Shown here: in pieces, positions 8,935-17,768 of the stretch | How the letters are laid out: each line of letters starts with the position of its first letter | Position numbering within the stretch: position 1 is the stretch's first letter | DNA from: Verrucomicrobiaceae bacterium | Lineage (GTDB): Bacteria; Verrucomicrobiota; Verrucomicrobiia; Verrucomicrobiales; Verrucomicrobiaceae | Length of the DNA: 64,000 nt | Assembly (NCBI GenBank): GCA_027489965.1 | Contig: JAIXZA010000175.1 | Coordinates: 1-64,000, forward strand | Direction: 5' to 3' | Program-made: the position numbers and the translations under genes | Notes under the pieces: model-generated | Database searches by the model: none | Seen by the model: only the letters and a program-made list of their open reading frames with translations | What the model was told of the DNA's origin: nothing

Positions 8935-9609
8935 ATGGACTGGCAAGCCATCAGCCTCAGCCTGCGACTCTCCGCCTGCACCACGGTCATTCTCATCGTG
9001 CTTGGCCTGCCTCTCGCGTGGTGGTTGGCGAACACGCGCTGGCGCTGGCGCTTTCTCGCCGAGGCCGTCGTGGCGCTGCCGCTCGTGCTGCCGCCGACGG
9101 TGCTTGGTTTTTATGTGCTCATGGCTATCGGCCCGCACAGTCCGGTGGGACAGTTTTATGAATCCCTGTTCGGTCAACGGCTGCCGTTTTCGTTTCAAGG
9201 ACTGCTGATTGCCTCCGTGCTCTATAGCCTGCCCTTTGCGGTGCAGCCTTTCATGAGCGCCTTTGCCACCGTGGACCGCCGCATGATCGAAGCCTCGTGG
9301 TGTCTCGGCGTGAGCAGCTTCGGAACGTTTCGCCGCGTGGTTCTGCCGCTGGCATGGCCGGGCGTGCTCGCAGGCATCGTGCTTTGCTTTGCGCATACGA
9401 TGGGCGAGTTCGGTGTGGTCCTGATGGTCGGTGGCAACCTGCCCGGTGTCACACGCACCATCTCCGTCTCGATCTATGATGAAGTGCAGGCGCTCAACTA
9501 CGCCGCTGCGAATCAAACCGCGCTGGCGATGCTGTTCTTCTCCTTCTTCGTGCTCTCGCTCACTTACGCCCTGCAACGCCGCCTTCTCCAGCCATGGCCG
9601 ACACGCTGA
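8935..9609 (+). CDS. modB: Molybdate ABC transporter permease
   Basis: ATG 8935 gives 224 residues, the normal ModB length, with about five hydrophobic segments beginning at residue 8. The cytoplasmic coupling loop is clear: EASWCLGVSSFGTFRRVVLP, followed by the usual AWPGVLAGIVLCFAHTMGEFG helix. VGGNLPGVTRTISVSIYD is a typical ModB periplasmic loop. It lies one base after modA and overlaps modC by 16 bp. It forms the inner-membrane channel of the importer. Confidence 0.93.
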   Translation: MDWQAISLSLRLSACTTVILIVLGLPLAWWLANTRWRWRFLAEAVVALPLVLPPTVLGFYVLMAIGPHSPVGQFYESLFGQRLPFSFQGLLIASVLYSLPFAVQPFMSAFATVDRRMIEASWCLGVSSFGTFRRVVLPLAWPGVLAGIVLCFAHTMGEFGVVLMVGGNLPGVTRTISVSIYDEVQALNYAAANQTALAMLFFSFFVLSLTYALQRRLLQPWPTR

Positions 9610-10238
9610 CCGCTGATTTCCATATCACTCATCCACGAGGCCCTACCATCCACGGTGCGCTGGAGATGCCCGCCAAGCGGCATAGCATCACCGTGCTCTT
9701 TGGTCCGTCCGGTTGTGGTAAAACCACCGTGCTGCGCTGCCTCGCTGGACTTGAGCGCCCAGAGCGTGGCCGCATCATCTTTGGCGATGACGTGTGGTTC
9801 GATTCAGACACCAAAACGCATCTCAGCCCGCAAAAGCGAGGCATCGGACTTGTGTTTCAAGACTACGCGCTCTTTCCGCATCTCAGCGTGGCGGAGAATA
9901 TCGCGTATGGACTCCATGCCTTACCCAAGCCCGAACGCGAAACCCGCGTGGATGAAATCATTCAGCGCTTCGGCCTCGATGAGCAGCGCCAGCGCCGCCC
10001 ACGCCAAATCTCCGGCGGTCAGCAACAGCGCGTCGCCCTCGCGCGGGCGCTGGTGACGCAACCGCGTCTGCTGCTGCTTGATGAACCACTCTCCGCACTC
10101 GACACCGGCCTGCGCAACGAACTACGCGAAGACCTGCGCATCCAACTCAAGACGCTCGATATTCCCGTCGTGCTCGTGACGCATGATCAGGCGGAAGCGG
10201 AGCTGCTGGGTGAGCAAATCATTATGATGCCGATATGA
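9594..10238 (+). CDS. modC: Molybdate ABC transporter ATP-binding protein, short form
   Basis: This 214-residue ATPase has Walker A GPSGCGKTT (about 37-45), Q-loop VFQDYALFPHL, signature ISGGQQQR, Walker B LLLLDEP and the H-loop THDQ. Typical ModC proteins have about 350 residues because of a C-terminal TOBE/MOP molybdate-sensing domain. Here the protein stops soon after the H-loop. The missing domain fits the presence of a separate sensor regulator upstream. The gene overlaps modB by 16 bp and ends the operon; no terminator hairpin is obvious after it. Confidence 0.9.
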   Translation: MADTLTADFHITHPRGPTIHGALEMPAKRHSITVLFGPSGCGKTTVLRCLAGLERPERGRIIFGDDVWFDSDTKTHLSPQKRGIGLVFQDYALFPHLSVAENIAYGLHALPKPERETRVDEIIQRFGLDEQRQRRPRQISGGQQQRVALARALVTQPRLLLLDEPLSALDTGLRNELREDLRIQLKTLDIPVVLVTHDQAEAELLGEQIIMMPI

Positions 10239-10384
10239 TGGAGTAGCCTGCAGCCACGCTTCTCCTCCTGGTGTGTTAGGCTGGCAGTCTGGTGGTTTGA
10301 TCATGGCCGGACCGATGAATCAGCCTTTGATCCTGCCGATGGATTCCCGCTGATGCCATACTCACGAACCAGGGTGGACGTTGC

Positions 10385-10546
10385 TCAAACCCATCGCTTC
10401 CCGCCGATCTTCGCCTTCAGCCGTTCCTGCGAGTCCTGGTGCTTCTGCTTGAATGCCTGGGATTCGCGAGACTCGTCGGGTGAGATGCGGACGTCTGGGT
10501 CCTCGTCGATGGCGTCGAAGACCCATTCGTAGCCGGGCTGGGATTG
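10385..10546 (-). pseudogene. Remnant of an EF-hand protein C-terminus
   Basis: Between modC and the serine hydrolase (315 bp) a minus-strand frame, different from that of the hydrolase, reads QPGYEWVFDAIDED, then PDVRISPDE, then QAFKQKHQ, and ends at TGA 10385-10387. The spacing is that of an EF-hand tail found on secreted Verrucomicrobial and Planctomycete enzymes. The loop DEDPDVRISPDE lacks the Gly at position 6, so it is degenerate. A stop lies in frame at its upstream end next to the hydrolase stop. I read it as the tail of a deleted gene. The remaining 146 bp after modC hold nothing recognisable. Confidence 0.5.
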
Positions 10547-10553
10547 ATTTCAT

Positions 10554-11999
10554 TCATCTCTTCCACAGCGCCGTCAGCTCCGGTTCGGAGACAAATCCAT
10601 CCTTGTCCGTATCGAGTCGGTCGAAGAGCGCGGCGGGAAGTTCGTCGCGGGTGAGTTTGCCGTCTTGGTTGGTGTCGCGTTGCTGGAAGGGACCGCCTGC
10701 ACTGCCAGCGCCCGGTTTGCCGGGCGTGCCGGTCATGGGCATCGCGGGTGCGGGGAGGCCGCAGGCTTCGTTCGCGAGGGCGAGGAAGGCGGGGTAGGTC
10801 GGGGCTTTGTAGTGCTGCGTCTGCACCATGAAGAGCGTGAAGGTGCGCTTGCTGCGGTCCACGACGAACTGCGTGCCGTCCGCGCCGCCCCAGCCGTAGC
10901 TGCCTGCGCCGTTCACGATGCCGCCGAGGCCGTATTTCATCGTGGGATGCTTCAAATGGTTCTCGAAGATCAAATCGACCGTCTCCGGCTTCAGAACACG
11001 CACGCCGTCGAGTTCGCCGCGATTCAGGATCATGAGGCAAAGCCGCTCGTAGTCGCCGATGGTGCCGAAGAGGCCGTGTCCGCCGAGGCAGAGCGTGGGC
11101 TTGGTGCTGACGTTGGCGAGGTCGGTGCCGGGCACGAGCACGCCGGGGCTGGGCTGGCCGTAGATTTGGGAAAGGCGGCCCACTTTCGCCGTCGGGACGT
11201 GGAAGTCGGTGTCGGGCATTTTCAACGGGCCGAACAGGCGCTCCTTGAGTATGACATCGAGCGGCTGGCCGGTGAGGGCTTCGAGGTAGCGCCCGAGGAT
11301 GTCGAGGCCCATGCCGTAGTTGTAGCTGGTGCCGGGCTGGAACATGAGCGGCTCCTTCGCCACCGCCTCGGAGAAGTCCTTCAAGGTCGCGCCGGGCTTT
11401 ATCATCGCCTGATACGCCATCGCCGCCGCAGCTTGCCCGCCGCCGTAACCGAGGCCGCTGCTGTGGCTCATCAACATGCGCGGCGTGATGGCCGCTTTCG
11501 CCGCCACGACCGCGCCGCCTTCCTTCACCTTCGGCTCCGCCCACTCGGGGCAATGTTTCGCGATGGGCTCATCGAGACCGAACTTGCCTTCGTCGTAAAG
11601 CGTGAGCGCCGCGAGGGCGATGACCGGCTTCGTCATGCTCATGAGGCGAAAAATGGCGTCTTTGTCCATCGCACGGCCCTTTTCGATGTCGGCCATGCCA
11701 AAGGTCTCGAACCACCCGCGCACGCCGTCCTTGTGAATGAGCGCCGAAATGCCCGCCACGTTCTTCGCCGCGACATGCCGCTGCATTTCGACATCCAGCT
11801 TGGCGATGACCTCGGCCTTCAAACCCGCCTTTGTGAGTTCAGGACCATGCGGACGCGGCTTGAAGTTCTCCGCAGGTGGCAAAGGCGCACCAGTGGAGAC
11901 GCCCATGCCTTTCCATTTGGAGGCCTGGCCGTGGACTTGAACCACAGAGACGGAGAGAGCGCAGAGGAGGAAAAGGGAGTGGTGGAGTTTTAAAATCAT
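10554..11999 (-). CDS. Secreted class C beta-lactamase-family serine hydrolase with C-terminal EF-hands
   Basis: The protein has 481 residues and a signal peptide (1-26). Residues about 60-420 form a beta-lactamase/transpeptidase-like domain (PF00144): nucleophile motif SMTK (Ser121, Lys124), HSSGLGYGGG, and a conserved Tyr228 in the YNYGMGLDILG segment expected to act with the Lys. YGWGGADGTQF gives the last strand. Esterase activity of the EstB kind is more likely than beta-lactamase activity. Two EF-hand loops with Glu at position 12, DTNQDGKLTRDE and DTDKDGFVSEPE, follow at the C-terminus. It is the last gene of the long operon and overlaps the gene before it by 4 bp. It is a paralogue of the protein at 21460-23100 but lacks that protein's N-terminal EF pair. 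Confidence 0.88.
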   Translation of the reverse strand: MILKLHHSLFLLCALSVSVVQVHGQASKWKGMGVSTGAPLPPAENFKPRPHGPELTKAGLKAEVIAKLDVEMQRHVAAKNVAGISALIHKDGVRGWFETFGMADIEKGRAMDKDAIFRLMSMTKPVIALAALTLYDEGKFGLDEPIAKHCPEWAEPKVKEGGAVVAAKAAITPRMLMSHSSGLGYGGGQAAAAMAYQAMIKPGATLKDFSEAVAKEPLMFQPGTSYNYGMGLDILGRYLEALTGQPLDVILKERLFGPLKMPDTDFHVPTAKVGRLSQIYGQPSPGVLVPGTDLANVSTKPTLCLGGHGLFGTIGDYERLCLMILNRGELDGVRVLKPETVDLIFENHLKHPTMKYGLGGIVNGAGSYGWGGADGTQFVVDRSKRTFTLFMVQTQHYKAPTYPAFLALANEACGLPAPAMPMTGTPGKPGAGSAGGPFQQRDTNQDGKLTRDELPAALFDRLDTDKDGFVSEPELTALWKR

Positions 12000-13678
12000 G
12001 GCTTTGCCTTTGAAGTCGGTTGAGTTGCTTTGGTTTCTGAAATCTCACCACGATAAATCCATGCGGTGTTGTGTCCCGGGCCGGCACCGCCGTCGTAGCC
12101 GCAGAAGTAGAAGACGCGGCCCTGCTCTCCAGGGAAAGGGGAGGATTCGATGTCGCGACAGCCGGTGAGTTTTTGTCCGGTGGGCACGGGATGGGCGGCA
12201 TCGCAGATGTAGCCCCAGTCGTAGCGTCCGTCGCGGTGTCGGATGAGATAGCAGGAGCCGTTGTGTGGTGGGTTGGGCGAGCCGGGGCGCTCGACCCAGG
12301 CACCGGCGAGCCAGAGCGGTGCGCCGCTTGGCGGATCGGTCACGGGCAGGAAGCGGTTGTAGGCGGCGATGGCTCCGCGACGGCGCATCGTGGGCGTGTT
12401 CCAGGCGGTGTTGAAGTAGTCCTTGAGGTCGATCTCCAGCTCGGGGGCGATGAGGCCGTCGGCCCCGGTCTTCTTCGGATCGAAACGGACGAGCGTGCCG
12501 GGATACTCGAAGTTCGCGATGAGGACTTCGTGTTTACCTCCCTTGGGATCGGGGACGGAGGTGAGGCCGCGCAGGTAGCGCGATTGCAGGATCGCGGGAT
12601 CGACGGTCCAGCGGCTGACGAGCTTCCACTCCGGTTTCGGACCGTCCACGCGTCGATAAAGGCCTCCATCCACGGACAGCTTCGCGCTGTCGAGGGTAAT
12701 GCGCGAGGCCATGTAGAGGTCGCCGTCGCACTCGGCGAAGCAAAGCACGCGGCTGAAATCATAGACTTTGCCGTCGCTGCGGTAGCCGGCCGTGTTCCGC
12801 TCGGACTGCGCTTCCCAACGGATGCCCTCCGGTGCGGCAGGATCATAGGAGCCACGCACGATGCCGCCGCGATTCAATCCGGCAAAGAGATGATGCACAC
12901 CAGTCGCGCGGTCCACATGCGAGCCGAAGGAACGCACGCCGAGATTGCCGCTGGCGATGTCGCTGCGCCGCCAGGTTCCGGTTTGATCGTCGCGAATGAA
13001 CACCGCGCTGTTCTGGCTGGAACGTTGCAGCTCGGACGGGCTCGCGACAAGTTTCCGCACCGGCTTGGCGAGCTTCTGGCCGCGATGATCGGTAGTGAAG
13101 GTGAAAGCGACGAGGCTCTCGACGCGCATGGCATCGGTCGGGAACTGATGATCCACCATCCAGGATGCATCCGGAGAATCCTTGCGAAGAATCTGCGCGC
13201 CGGGTCGCGGGTTGTTGCCCGGTTGATCCGAGGCGTAGCCGATGGCGGCGAAGAGTTTGCCCTCGTGTCCCGCGAGCCACATCGCCTCCGTGCCGCCCAT
13301 GAAGTGGCCGTTCGCGTCCTTCGTGCCTGGAAAGTAGTCCTGCGTGAAGGTGAGTCGCGCCAGCGGCGTGGCGGCGGTGTCGTTGCGCGGCACTTCGGAA
13401 AGCGGAATGGGAGTGGCGGACTCAGATTCCGTCTTTGGAGTGTTGGTCGGTGCCGATGCGGGCGGTTTGGGTCGTGTCGGGATCGCCTCGGCCTCTTTCG
13501 GTGAGAGTGCGCCGTCGCCGTCGACGTCGAGTTGTTTGAAAACGACCGGATAAGGAAACTCCTCCGCGCTTAGCCTACCATCGCCGTTCTTGTCGAAGTG
13601 TTTGAAGCGGGAGTCCGGCTCGGCAGAAATTGCGAACGTGGCGGCGACGAGACAAAAAGTAAGGCAATGACGTTTCAT
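11996..13678 (-). CDS. Secreted EF-hand protein with a propeller-like domain of unknown function
   Basis: This is a 560-residue exported protein with a signal peptide to about residue 19. Two N-terminal EF-hand loops, DKNGDGRLSAEE (about 28-39) and DVDGDGALSPKE (about 52-63), lead through a Pro/Thr linker into about 460 residues of repeated strand-rich segments with many Trp and Gly-Gly turns. I do not recognise the main domain; a beta-propeller is plausible. The last 45 residues (GCRDIE, YFCGYDGG, GPGHNTAWIY) are duplicated as a free mini-gene at 15051-15197. It overlaps both neighbours by 4 bp, so it is made together with the esterases around it. Confidence 0.75.
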   Translation of the reverse strand: MKRHCLTFCLVAATFAISAEPDSRFKHFDKNGDGRLSAEEFPYPVVFKQLDVDGDGALSPKEAEAIPTRPKPPASAPTNTPKTESESATPIPLSEVPRNDTAATPLARLTFTQDYFPGTKDANGHFMGGTEAMWLAGHEGKLFAAIGYASDQPGNNPRPGAQILRKDSPDASWMVDHQFPTDAMRVESLVAFTFTTDHRGQKLAKPVRKLVASPSELQRSSQNSAVFIRDDQTGTWRRSDIASGNLGVRSFGSHVDRATGVHHLFAGLNRGGIVRGSYDPAAPEGIRWEAQSERNTAGYRSDGKVYDFSRVLCFAECDGDLYMASRITLDSAKLSVDGGLYRRVDGPKPEWKLVSRWTVDPAILQSRYLRGLTSVPDPKGGKHEVLIANFEYPGTLVRFDPKKTGADGLIAPELEIDLKDYFNTAWNTPTMRRRGAIAAYNRFLPVTDPPSGAPLWLAGAWVERPGSPNPPHNGSCYLIRHRDGRYDWGYICDAAHPVPTGQKLTGCRDIESSPFPGEQGRVFYFCGYDGGAGPGHNTAWIYRGEISETKATQPTSKAKP

Positions 13679-15054
13679 GGCGTGGCAGTCCCCGCGCCCG
13701 TTTGTTCCTCGACCGTGACGAAGCCGTCCTTGTCCTTGTCGAGCAATGGGAACCAGTTCAGCCAGTGACCGCCGCCGCGTGCCTCCGCTTCGGCGCGGGA
13801 GACTTTGCCGTCGCCGTCCTTGTCCAGAGCCTTGAGCAGCGTCTTCGCTGATTTGATGTCGTTCTCGCGCTGGATGTCCGCGGGAGTGACGCCGGCCAGT
13901 TGCAGTTCCTTGACCGGGCCGCCGAGAGGCGGGCTGGCGGGTTCACCGTTGAGGATGGACTGGATGAACTTCGTGACCTCGACCGTCACCGGTTCCTGAG
14001 GCGGACCGAACTCAGTCATGATGGTGATGTGCTGACGGAAGTAGGCCACCGCCACTTCGCAGCGCACGCCGGCGTCGCGGTATTTCTGCGCATAGCCTGA
14101 GAGGTTTTTCACCTTGGCCTCCATCGGCATCGAAGGCGGCTTGGCACCAAGGAAGATGTGCGGTGGGATCTGGCGACCGGGTGCGACGTGCAGGACGGGC
14201 GAGGCGTCCTTGAGCACCGCCGGGTCGGTGCCAAAGGCCTTCTCGTAAATCGAACCCGCGTCAATGCGCCCGGTGGTCATGTCGTGCGCGGCGGTGTCGA
14301 AGATGATCGCGCCCTTGATGTTCGCCAGACTCAGGCCCTCGTCGGCCAGACGCCTGCCATCGGTGCTGAGCAGGTTGGCGAGTTGCGCCCCGGAGGAATG
14401 ACCTGCCACGAAAATGCGCGCCGGATCGCCGCCGAAGTTGCGGATGTTGTCGTAAGTCCACTTGAAGGCGGCGGCGCAGTCCTGGATGTGCGCCGGATGC
14501 TTCACGGCAGGCGACAGCCGGTAGTTGATGGTCACGAGCACCATGCCCATGCGGGCGCAATACGCGGGGAAGTTTTTTCCCGGGTCCTTCGAGCCGCCCG
14601 TGAGACCGCCGCCGTGGATGAAGAACATGACCGGGGCGTTCTTTACTCCCTTCGGCGCATAGACATCGAGGGTGTGGAACTGCGCGTCCACGCCTGGCAT
14701 CTCCCGGTAGCGAATGTCGGGATGCCGCTCCATCGCGGTCGCCGCCGGCGGCATGGGAGATTCGCCCGGCTTCGCGGGTGGCGTGGTGGGCGACGTGGTG
14801 GGCTGCGGTTTCATACCTGCGGCCGCCGCGGCATATTCCTCCGCGGTGATCACGCCATCCTTGTTCGCGTCAAAGCGGGCGAAAGCCTGCGGGTTGGGCA
14901 GTTCCTCCGCGGTGACTTTGCCGTCGCCGTTCTTGTCGAACTTTTTGAAGACACCGCCACCCGAAGACTGCGCGAAGACCGGGCCGCCGAGCAGCGCGAC
15001 AAAGGCCAGGACGAGCGGAATGATGGAGCGGTGGAGTTTGGGAGTCATGGTCAT
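13675..15054 (-). CDS. Secreted alpha/beta hydrolase (BD-FAE/lipase-like) with EF-hands at both ends
   Basis: ATG 15054 gives 459 residues with a signal peptide to about residue 29; longer in-frame readings run through the upstream mini-gene. N-terminal EF loops sit at about 40-51 and 62-73. The hydrolase domain has the oxyanion motif FFIHGGG (about 145-150), nucleophile elbow GHSSG (Ser220) and a later His-containing strand (QHITIM). This fits carbohydrate-esterase or carboxylesterase proteins of the BD-FAE/hormone-sensitive-lipase type. Two more EF loops, DKDGDGKVSRAE and DKDKDGFVTVEE, end the protein. ATGA overlaps tie it to both neighbours. Deacylation of a polysaccharide is suggested by the deacetylase and glycoside hydrolase upstream. 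Confidence 0.85.
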   Translation of the reverse strand: MTMTPKLHRSIIPLVLAFVALLGGPVFAQSSGGGVFKKFDKNGDGKVTAEELPNPQAFARFDANKDGVITAEEYAAAAAGMKPQPTTSPTTPPAKPGESPMPPAATAMERHPDIRYREMPGVDAQFHTLDVYAPKGVKNAPVMFFIHGGGLTGGSKDPGKNFPAYCARMGMVLVTINYRLSPAVKHPAHIQDCAAAFKWTYDNIRNFGGDPARIFVAGHSSGAQLANLLSTDGRRLADEGLSLANIKGAIIFDTAAHDMTTGRIDAGSIYEKAFGTDPAVLKDASPVLHVAPGRQIPPHIFLGAKPPSMPMEAKVKNLSGYAQKYRDAGVRCEVAVAYFRQHITIMTEFGPPQEPVTVEVTKFIQSILNGEPASPPLGGPVKELQLAGVTPADIQRENDIKSAKTLLKALDKDGDGKVSRAEAEARGGGHWLNWFPLLDKDKDGFVTVEEQTGAGTATP

Positions 15055-15197
15055 TTGGCTTTCAGGCTTCCCTTGTAAATCCACGCGGTGTTGTGTCCGG
15101 GACCGGCACCGCCGTCGTAGCCGCAGAAGTAGAGCACGCGGCCTGCGACCTCGGGGAAGGGCGAGGGTTCGATGTCGCGGCAGCCGATGAGTTTCAT
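15051..15197 (-). pseudogene. Mini-gene duplicating the C-terminus of the EF-hand propeller-like protein
   Basis: A 48-codon frame from ATG 15197 to TGA 15051-15053 encodes a near copy of the end of the 560-residue protein at 11996-13678: MKLIGCRDIE, YFCGYDGG, GPGHNTAWIYKG. The DNA is also closely alike (compare 15060-15195 with 12045-12165). It has its own start overlapping the deacetylase stop by 4 bp, and its stop overlaps the next gene's start by 4 bp, so it is probably still translated. It is most simply the leftover of a tandem duplication after internal deletion. A functional micro-protein cannot be excluded. Confidence 0.8.
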
Positions 15198-16567
15198 GAA
15201 CCGGAAATGACGGAATAGGTGCCTTCACGCGGTGGGACGATGCAGCGAAGCACGGTCGCGTCGGCAGTCGTGGGAAGGCGTTGGCCGTTGGAATCTTTGA
15301 CTACGACCTTGGAGGCATCCCAGGCTGCGGGAACCGTGATTTCGAGGGTTAGCGGCTGGTCGTAAAGAGTGGTGTCGGTCGTGCTGTTGAGCAGAAGGGT
15401 GAGGCTTTTCGGATCGGACTTCACGAGGGTGATCTTTGCGGTGTTGCGCTCGGTTTGATATTTGTAGATGTCAGCCATGCCGGCGATCCAGAGCTTGTCC
15501 TGATGCTGCTTGGCGATGTCGAGCGCGGCGCGGAAGTGGGCCTCGCTGCTGCTGAGACCTTCGCCGATGTAATGATAATGGATGCGGCACCACAGGCCGC
15601 GCGTGAGGTGGGTTTCGAGTGCCTTGCGGAAGGCTTCCACGCGTCCGCCATAGCTGTCATCCATGCCGAGTGATCCGCTGGAGGCATCGAACTGGTGATA
15701 CTTATCGAGGTAGGAACGTAGCGTGCGGCTGGTCTCCCAGCGCGTGCCGCCGCCGAGGTTGAGGGCCATGAGCTTGCTCTTGCCGGGTGTGAGTTTCCAA
15801 ATGGCCTCGGCTGCCGTGCCGATCTCGGCATCCATGTCGGCATCTCCCTTCGCACCGCGATGATGAGCGGAGTGATTGGCCAGCTCCATGTCGTCCTGTT
15901 TCATCACGGCCTCCCATTCGGCGTGCTGGGTCTGGAACGAGTAGTCCTGGCGGCTGCCGGGTTCCTTGGGGCCGGGATTGACCATGAAGGTGCCTTTGAA
16001 GCCGTATTCGCGCAGGATGGGAATGGCTTTGCTCAGATGCGTCGGATGCGAGTCGTCAAAACGGATGCTTAGCGCCGCAGTTCGCCCCTCGGGCCAGTTG
16101 GCGATGCGCACTTGGGCACCACTCGTGGCATCTGTGATGACACGCTCCTTTTCCGAAGTCGTCCTCGGCCAGCCGCCGGGCGGCACCACGGCTTGGACCA
16201 CGCACGAGTTGACGCCCTCCGGCAGTGCGATGAGTAGCTTCTCCCACTCAATGCCGGAGCGCTGCACGAGCAAAGCTCGGCCCTCTGAATCAAGCGCTTC
16301 CACATCGGCTGCCGGCCATGTGCCCGGACCCGTTGCCGGGAGTTCGACCCGCACATTCAGCGGTTGCGTCTCCCCTTTCCGCTCCACTTGGAGCTGGAGT
16401 TTGAATTTCTCCACGCTGCTGGCGGAAACCGTCGCGGAACCCTGATAGCGATCGAGTGCGACAGTCACGCCGCCGACGCTGATGTTCACCGGTGCCGCAG
16501 CGGAGAGTGAAGCGCTCACGATGGCGAGGAGCAGCGCGGCGATGAAGGGGTGGAGTTTTGGAGTCAT
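15194..16567 (-). CDS. Secreted polysaccharide deacetylase (NodB-like, CE4-type)
   Basis: The protein has 457 residues and a signal peptide to about residue 24. A beta-rich N-terminal module (25-160) precedes a NodB homology domain. RFDDSHPTH places the catalytic and metal Asp pair at 171-172, and NHSAHH supplies the metal His residues (H232, H236). GTFMVNPG and later GLWCRIHYHY fit the remaining barrel strands. It should remove acyl, probably acetyl, groups from a carbohydrate outside the cytoplasm. The C-terminal 90 residues form an Ig-like tail. It follows the glycoside hydrolase gene by 42 bp and overlaps the mini-gene after it. Confidence 0.85.
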   Translation of the reverse strand: MTPKLHPFIAALLLAIVSASLSAAAPVNISVGGVTVALDRYQGSATVSASSVEKFKLQLQVERKGETQPLNVRVELPATGPGTWPAADVEALDSEGRALLVQRSGIEWEKLLIALPEGVNSCVVQAVVPPGGWPRTTSEKERVITDATSGAQVRIANWPEGRTAALSIRFDDSHPTHLSKAIPILREYGFKGTFMVNPGPKEPGSRQDYSFQTQHAEWEAVMKQDDMELANHSAHHRGAKGDADMDAEIGTAAEAIWKLTPGKSKLMALNLGGGTRWETSRTLRSYLDKYHQFDASSGSLGMDDSYGGRVEAFRKALETHLTRGLWCRIHYHYIGEGLSSSEAHFRAALDIAKQHQDKLWIAGMADIYKYQTERNTAKITLVKSDPKSLTLLLNSTTDTTLYDQPLTLEITVPAAWDASKVVVKDSNGQRLPTTADATVLRCIVPPREGTYSVISGS

Positions 16568-16609
16568 GGTTTAAAAAGTCTTGTTCCGTGGGTTGCGCAA
16601 GGGGGGCGC

Positions 16610-17749
16610 TCACCACCTGCCAAACTTCTCCAGCAGCCGCGTGTGAATCTGCCGCAGGCTCTCGCCCCAGTCTTTTCGCAGCTCGCCGCTCACGGTGCGG
16701 ATGCCTTGTTTGAGCTGGCCGGTAGGCAGGATGGCGTCGCGGTATTGGCATTTGTAGTAGCCGAGGATGTAGGGCTTGGCGAAGGCGCTGGTGAGATAGG
16801 CTTCGTAGGCGGTGGCGGCTTCGGTGGGCGTGGGAAACTGCGGCCACATGGTGTTGGTGTGGCCTTCGACGGGAAAACTGAGGCTCCAATCGGAGAGGAT
16901 GATCGGCTTGCCAGTCATCGCGTGGACTTGATCGAGGATGTCGCCCTTGAGTGTCTTCTCGTAGGGCTGGAAGGAGATGACATCCACCACCTTGCCCGCC
17001 TCGGCGATGATTTCGAGCGGCGCGCCGGGGATGGTGTTGTAGCGTTCGCTGAAGAGGAGTTTGCCCGGAGCAAACTCGCGATACGCAGCGCCGGTGACGC
17101 GGTAGAGTTCACGGGCGATGAGGACGTGAAAGGCATCGTCCTTCGCAGCAGCGTTTTCCTTTTTCCACGACTCGTAGCGCACGCGCCCCGGTGCGCCGTC
17201 GGGCAGTGCACGGATGAAATCGACATAACTCATGCCGAACTTCTGCTTCTGCTGGCCGGGATTCCACACAGGGATGTCCGTCCACCAATAGCCGATGCAG
17301 TGGGCATCCTGCGCGGTCTTGGCGGCGATGCCTCGAATGTGCTTTCGCAGCCGCGTGTGAAAGGCTGGATCAAACACATCCTCGTAGAGATGCTTGCGCT
17401 GTCCCTGGCCCGTGACGGTGCCGGGAGAGCCGGGCAGGCGGTCGGCGTTGTGGATGTAGTTGAACTCACCGATGAGTTCCGGGACGTTGCCGACGGCATT
17501 GAACTTCATCTCGCGCAGGTCAGTGCGGACGTTTTCCAATGCCTGTTCCTTTTTGGGGCCGAGCAATCCCTGCCAGGCCCCGCTGGCGTGCGAGAGGCCG
17601 AGGATGAGGAAGGGCTTGCCGTCCGGGGTGACGAGGCGCTGACGGCCATTTTGGGTGGAGATCGTCCAGGGTTTCACGTTCTGGGCAATCACTGGATGGA
17701 AAGCCAAGGAGAGCCCAATGAGACAAAGGAGGAAGAAGCAGCGATTCAT
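16610..17749 (-). CDS. Secreted glycoside hydrolase-like protein (TIM-barrel, agarase-like)
   Basis: This 379-residue protein has a signal peptide ending around residue 22. GKPFLILGLSHASG near residue 45-57 and FNAVGNVPELIG resemble the first strands of clan-A TIM-barrel glycosidases such as beta-agarases. HCIGYWWTDIPVWN (about 150-163) is where such enzymes carry a catalytic acid/base neighbourhood, and PIILSDWSLSFP is a candidate later catalytic strand. The canonical Asn-Glu pair is not obvious, so the catalytic residues and substrate are uncertain. It sits between a DUF1501 gene (19 bp) and the deacetylase gene (42 bp), supporting a carbohydrate role. Confidence 0.6.
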   Translation of the reverse strand: MNRCFFLLCLIGLSLAFHPVIAQNVKPWTISTQNGRQRLVTPDGKPFLILGLSHASGAWQGLLGPKKEQALENVRTDLREMKFNAVGNVPELIGEFNYIHNADRLPGSPGTVTGQGQRKHLYEDVFDPAFHTRLRKHIRGIAAKTAQDAHCIGYWWTDIPVWNPGQQKQKFGMSYVDFIRALPDGAPGRVRYESWKKENAAAKDDAFHVLIARELYRVTGAAYREFAPGKLLFSERYNTIPGAPLEIIAEAGKVVDVISFQPYEKTLKGDILDQVHAMTGKPIILSDWSLSFPVEGHTNTMWPQFPTPTEAATAYEAYLTSAFAKPYILGYYKCQYRDAILPTGQLKQGIRTVSGELRKDWGESLRQIHTRLLEKFGRW

Positions 17750-17768
17750 GGATGGGTGACTTCCAAGT

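Noticed and set aside
10665..13504. Long plus-strand open frames opposite the serine hydrolase and EF-hand propeller genes
   Set aside because: They are antisense to genes with clear catalytic motifs, have no recognisable domains and arise from the high GC3 of the real frames.
13675..15228. Longer reading of the alpha/beta hydrolase from an upstream start at 15228
   Set aside because: The extra N-terminal residues run out of frame through the mini-gene and are Arg/His-rich; the start at 15054 gives a proper signal peptide and the usual 4-bp overlap.
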